Positions 63,159 through 64,000 of a stretch of 64,000 nt of DNA are shown piece by piece. The first letter of the stretch is position 1. Every line of letters starts with the position of its first letter. The notes below the pieces were generated by a model, which searched no databases, had not been told where the DNA came from, and was given only the letters and a program-made list of their open reading frames with translations. Both the position numbers and the translations under genes were made by a program. Source of the DNA: Ignavibacteriales bacterium (GTDB taxonomy: Bacteria; Bacteroidota; Ignavibacteria; UBA10030); NCBI GenBank assembly GCA_026390595.1, contig JAPLFQ010000020.1:186001-250000 (forward strand), written 5' to 3'.

Positions 63159-63809
63159 TTATGATTGAGGTGTGGAGTCATTCGTGTGCTCCGTCTCTGA
63201 GCCTTTCCAGATTTCGGTCATGGCATCGATGTGGCTCAGGAGCAGTACCATACTCAGTGTGCAGGAAAAAAAGAGAAACGTCCATTGATCGAATTGCCCG
63301 ACAAGAAGCCCGCGAATCATATCCCATGGAAGCAGCCAGAGAACCGGGGGCGTCAGCATGATCGCGGTGATGTTCGAGACAAGTATGTCGCGTTTGAGAC
63401 CAACTTTCGTCAGAAACCAAATCATGCACCAGACAATCGTATAGCTGAAACCGAGGATGAACATGCCGCCAGCGGCGGTCGAGAGCCCTCTCCCCCCCCT
63501 GAACTTCGTCCAGACCGGATAGTTGTGACCGGTGATAACTCCAAATAAAGAAACGCAGTCGTGCAGGAGCGATTGCGGAAACACGACACCAGCCGCAAGA
63601 ACGACAAGGAACCCCTTGAGAGCATCCAAAGCGCCAACGAGGATACCGATATACTTTGATTTGGTGACAACGAAGGCGTTGAACCCGCCAGATCGTCCGC
63701 TGCCCGATTCGAGAATATCTACGTCTGCCTTCCTACGGACGATCAATTGGCCGACCGGGATGGAACCAACGAGATAGCTTACGACGAAGGTCGCAACAAC
63801 TTCGAGCAC
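63159..63809 (-). CDS. plsY: Glycerol-3-phosphate acyltransferase PlsY, divergent
   Basis: 216 residues from a GTG at 63809 that begins LEVVATFVVSYLVGSIPVGQ; the upstream TTG at 63881 gives 24 unlikely residues. PlsY transfers acyl groups from acyl-phosphate to glycerol-3-phosphate. About six membrane helices. GSIPVGQL, SGRSGGFNAF and GHNYPVWTKFRGGRGLSTAAG are recognisable as the three PlsY motifs, but the first loop has GSGRSGGFNA where most have GSGNxGATN, and the last has GGRG for GGKG. The substitutions leave function likely but less certain. First gene of the run plsY-htrA-purB. Confidence 0.78.
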   Translation of the reverse strand: MLEVVATFVVSYLVGSIPVGQLIVRRKADVDILESGSGRSGGFNAFVVTKSKYIGILVGALDALKGFLVVLAAGVVFPQSLLHDCVSLFGVITGHNYPVWTKFRGGRGLSTAAGGMFILGFSYTIVWCMIWFLTKVGLKRDILVSNITAIMLTPPVLWLLPWDMIRGLLVGQFDQWTFLFFSCTLSMVLLLSHIDAMTEIWKGSETEHTNDSTPQS

Positions 63810-64000
63810 AGGTTCACCAATTTTGTCGGCTTCAGGGATCGATTTCCTGGTGAATTTACAGAAATGGACCGCGAGAAGCAAGGAAGGCGGATTCAGGGGT
63901 CAAAGAGCGGATTCGGTCGTTCGGAGGGAATGAAAACGTGGAGGGGTGAGAGCAGTTTGTTTCAGGAATGACAAATCTCTGGACCTTTATTCCCCTTTCG

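Overview
The window looks like a chromosome segment from the Ignavibacteriota/Chlorobiota side of the Bacteroidota (FCB) superphylum. Four secreted proteins end in the Bacteroidota-type Por/T9SS sorting domain (NYPNPFNPST type). There are also a GWxTD protein, a DUF2723 glycosyltransferase and a GroEL with a GGM-rich tail. Against a typical Bacteroidota, many genes have strong Shine-Dalgarno sites and several promoters are E. coli-like (TTGACA, 17 bp, TATATT before groES). GC is moderate, with a clearly AT-richer patch at about 24.1-27.7 kb. The genus assignment is inference.

Layout. 1-6.2 kb (minus): the start of a pilC-like gene, a short pilin-like protein and three polytopic GT-C glycosyltransferases, followed by tRNA-Ile2(CAU). 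6.9-22.4 kb: an accessory, envelope-oriented stretch of short, mixed-strand units. It holds lipoproteins, a CxxxCH-bearing T9SS protein, a T9SS alkaline-phosphatase-fold enzyme, a T9SS beta-propeller-like protein, a beta-helix/dockerin protein, a GT-C/TPR fusion, a Zn-ribbon protein with rpsU, and a T9SS subtilase preceded by a lipoprotein that resembles its own propeptide. 22.4-28.2 kb: a degenerate integrase-core gene, a poorly paired tRNA-Met(CAU), and an AT-rich CheB-CheR-PAS protein with a separate PAS protein. 28.2-33.0 kb (plus): tilS-hpt-ftsH and a polyprenol/diacylglycerol-kinase-like protein.

33.2-63.8 kb is one long minus-strand run of mostly housekeeping genes with very short gaps. 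It includes an isoprenoid-synthase-fold protein, cstA, NAD salvage (pncA, pncB, and nadE further on), rnhB, a UbiA prenyltransferase, an Omp85 protein next to a GWxTD protein, rimO, cdsA, a CPBP protease, a deoxyhypusine-synthase-like protein, a DUF3108 protein, a heptosyltransferase, a geranylgeranyl-reductase-like flavoprotein with its own ferredoxin, dnaG, groESL under a perfect CIRCE element, rsmI, lysine 6-aminotransferase with an aldehyde dehydrogenase, purB, an HtrA protease and a PlsY-like acyltransferase.

Working together. The surface genes suggest T9SS export combined with envelope glycosylation. The most interesting combination is UbiA (DGGGP-synthase-like), CdsA and GGR plus ferredoxin in one gene run, with an isoprenoid-synthase-fold gene further along on the same strand; this resembles the late steps of archaeal-type isoprenoid ether-lipid synthesis. 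Other points worth a second look are the stand-alone propeptide-like lipoprotein beside the subtilase, a CTG-started rpsU behind an extended Shine-Dalgarno, a probably leaderless dnaG, and the degenerate tRNA-Met.
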